A stretch of DNA of 27,417 nucleotides, taken from positions 1 through 27,417 of the forward strand of contig CALREG010000006.1 in the NCBI GenBank assembly GCA_943355135.1. The letters are read 5' to 3'. Below are positions 27,295 through 27,417 of the stretch, piece by piece. Position 1 is the first letter of the stretch; every line of letters begins with the position of its first letter. The notes under the pieces are model-generated. The model worked only from the letters and a program-made list of their open reading frames with translations. It was not told the DNA's origin and made no database searches. Source of the stretch: Candidatus Nomurabacteria bacterium (lineage in GTDB: Bacteria; Patescibacteriota; Minisyncoccia; Phycocordibacterales; SBAW01). Both the position numbers and the translations under genes were made by a program.

Positions 27295-27315
27295 TGCCCT
27301 CTGGGCACATTTTTT
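27295..27315 (+). promoter_or_regulatory. Short hairpin plus T-run directly before efp
   Basis: TGCCC-TCT-GGGCA followed by CA and six T, ending at the efp start codon. It resembles a small terminator or attenuator, but the stem is only five base pairs and may simply be the efp leader. Confidence 0.3.
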
Positions 27316-27417
27316 ATGGCAATGCTTGAATACAACGAAATATTGAACAAAAAGGTCATCCTCTTGGATGGCCAACCGTACGAGGTGCTCGATGCACACG
27401 TCTTTCGCAAGCAACAG
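27316..27417 (+). CDS. efp: Elongation factor P, N-terminal part (cut by window end)
   Basis: 34 codons from ATG at 27316 (MAMLEYNEILNKKVILLDG...). EF-P enters the ribosomal E-site and relieves stalling at polyproline stretches. The visible part matches the first strands of its N-terminal KOW-like domain: a start near NEILNKKVILLDGQPYEVLDAHVFRKQQ, just before the loop that carries the modified Lys or Arg. The rest lies beyond the window. The second ATG at 27322 is an alternative start. Poly-Pro stretches in the lipase-like protein of this window (PPPP at its linker) would be natural targets. Confidence 0.85.
   Translation, partial: MAMLEYNEILNKKVILLDGQPYEVLDAHVFRKQQ

Overview
The window reads as chromosomal DNA of a Candidate Phyla Radiation (Patescibacteria) bacterium, most likely of the Parcubacteria group. 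The grounds are the gene style rather than any search: many short secreted or membrane proteins of unknown function, a very large surface protein with an N-terminal peptidoglycan-binding domain and a (Gly-Thr)n linker, ftsK-(Ig-like protein)-recA in a row, winged-helix regulators fused to other domains, and a 23S rRNA gene that is not preceded by a 16S gene. TGA ends several genes (for example at 24045 and 27240), so the SR1/Gracilibacteria Gly-TGA code is not in use.

Layout. 1-947: 5' part of a 23S rRNA gene (minus strand, cut by the window start) with an enlarged variable region in domain I. 948-4600: minus-strand units separated by clear intrinsic terminators: an MscS-like/CmpX-like membrane protein, a winged-helix/nucleotidyltransferase-like regulator, a possible small RNA, a small Cys-rich protein, and rplJ-rplL behind a structured leader. 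4571-9790: secreted and accessory genes (lipase-like protein with GHSQG, EF-hand-like partner, a REP-associated tyrosine transposase with its palindromes, a small SET-domain protein, a secreted beta protein and a TPR protein). 9831-13286: one 1151-residue surface protein. 13676-18155: HTH regulator divergent from ftsK, then an Ig-like secreted protein and recA. 18102-19024: ECF-type sigma factor followed by a small membrane protein. 19115-21147: UbiA-family prenyltransferase and a GT2 glycosyltransferase. 21154-23249: small membrane and secreted proteins, including a divergent pair with only 17 bases between start codons. 23239-26829: minus-strand operon of a PaaK-like adenylate-forming ligase, an Lnt-like nitrilase-fold acyltransferase and a SAM methyltransferase. 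26976-27417: a small unknown protein, a terminator, and the start of elongation factor P (efp).

Two themes run across the window. First, genes at the head of a transcription unit repeatedly have a -10 element, often extended (TGN-TAnnnT), only 6-10 bases before the ATG and no Shine-Dalgarno sequence, whereas some internal or leadered genes (4571-6532, the 3007-3279 gene, the 26976 gene, the 26866 mini-ORF) have good Shine-Dalgarno sequences. This predicts widespread leaderless mRNAs. Second, the cell-envelope emphasis is strong: surface layer, secreted hydrolase, lipid-modifying enzymes, glycosyltransferase and many single-pass membrane proteins, as expected for a small host-attached or surface-dependent bacterium (inference).

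No tRNA, CRISPR array, prophage or classical insertion sequence was recognised. The most distinctive observations are the transposase gene carrying two in-frame copies of its own 21-base palindrome, the mirrored 17-base divergent promoter at 21922-21938, the isolated 23S gene, and the ligase/Lnt-like/methyltransferase operon whose Lnt-like protein lacks the usual catalytic glutamate.
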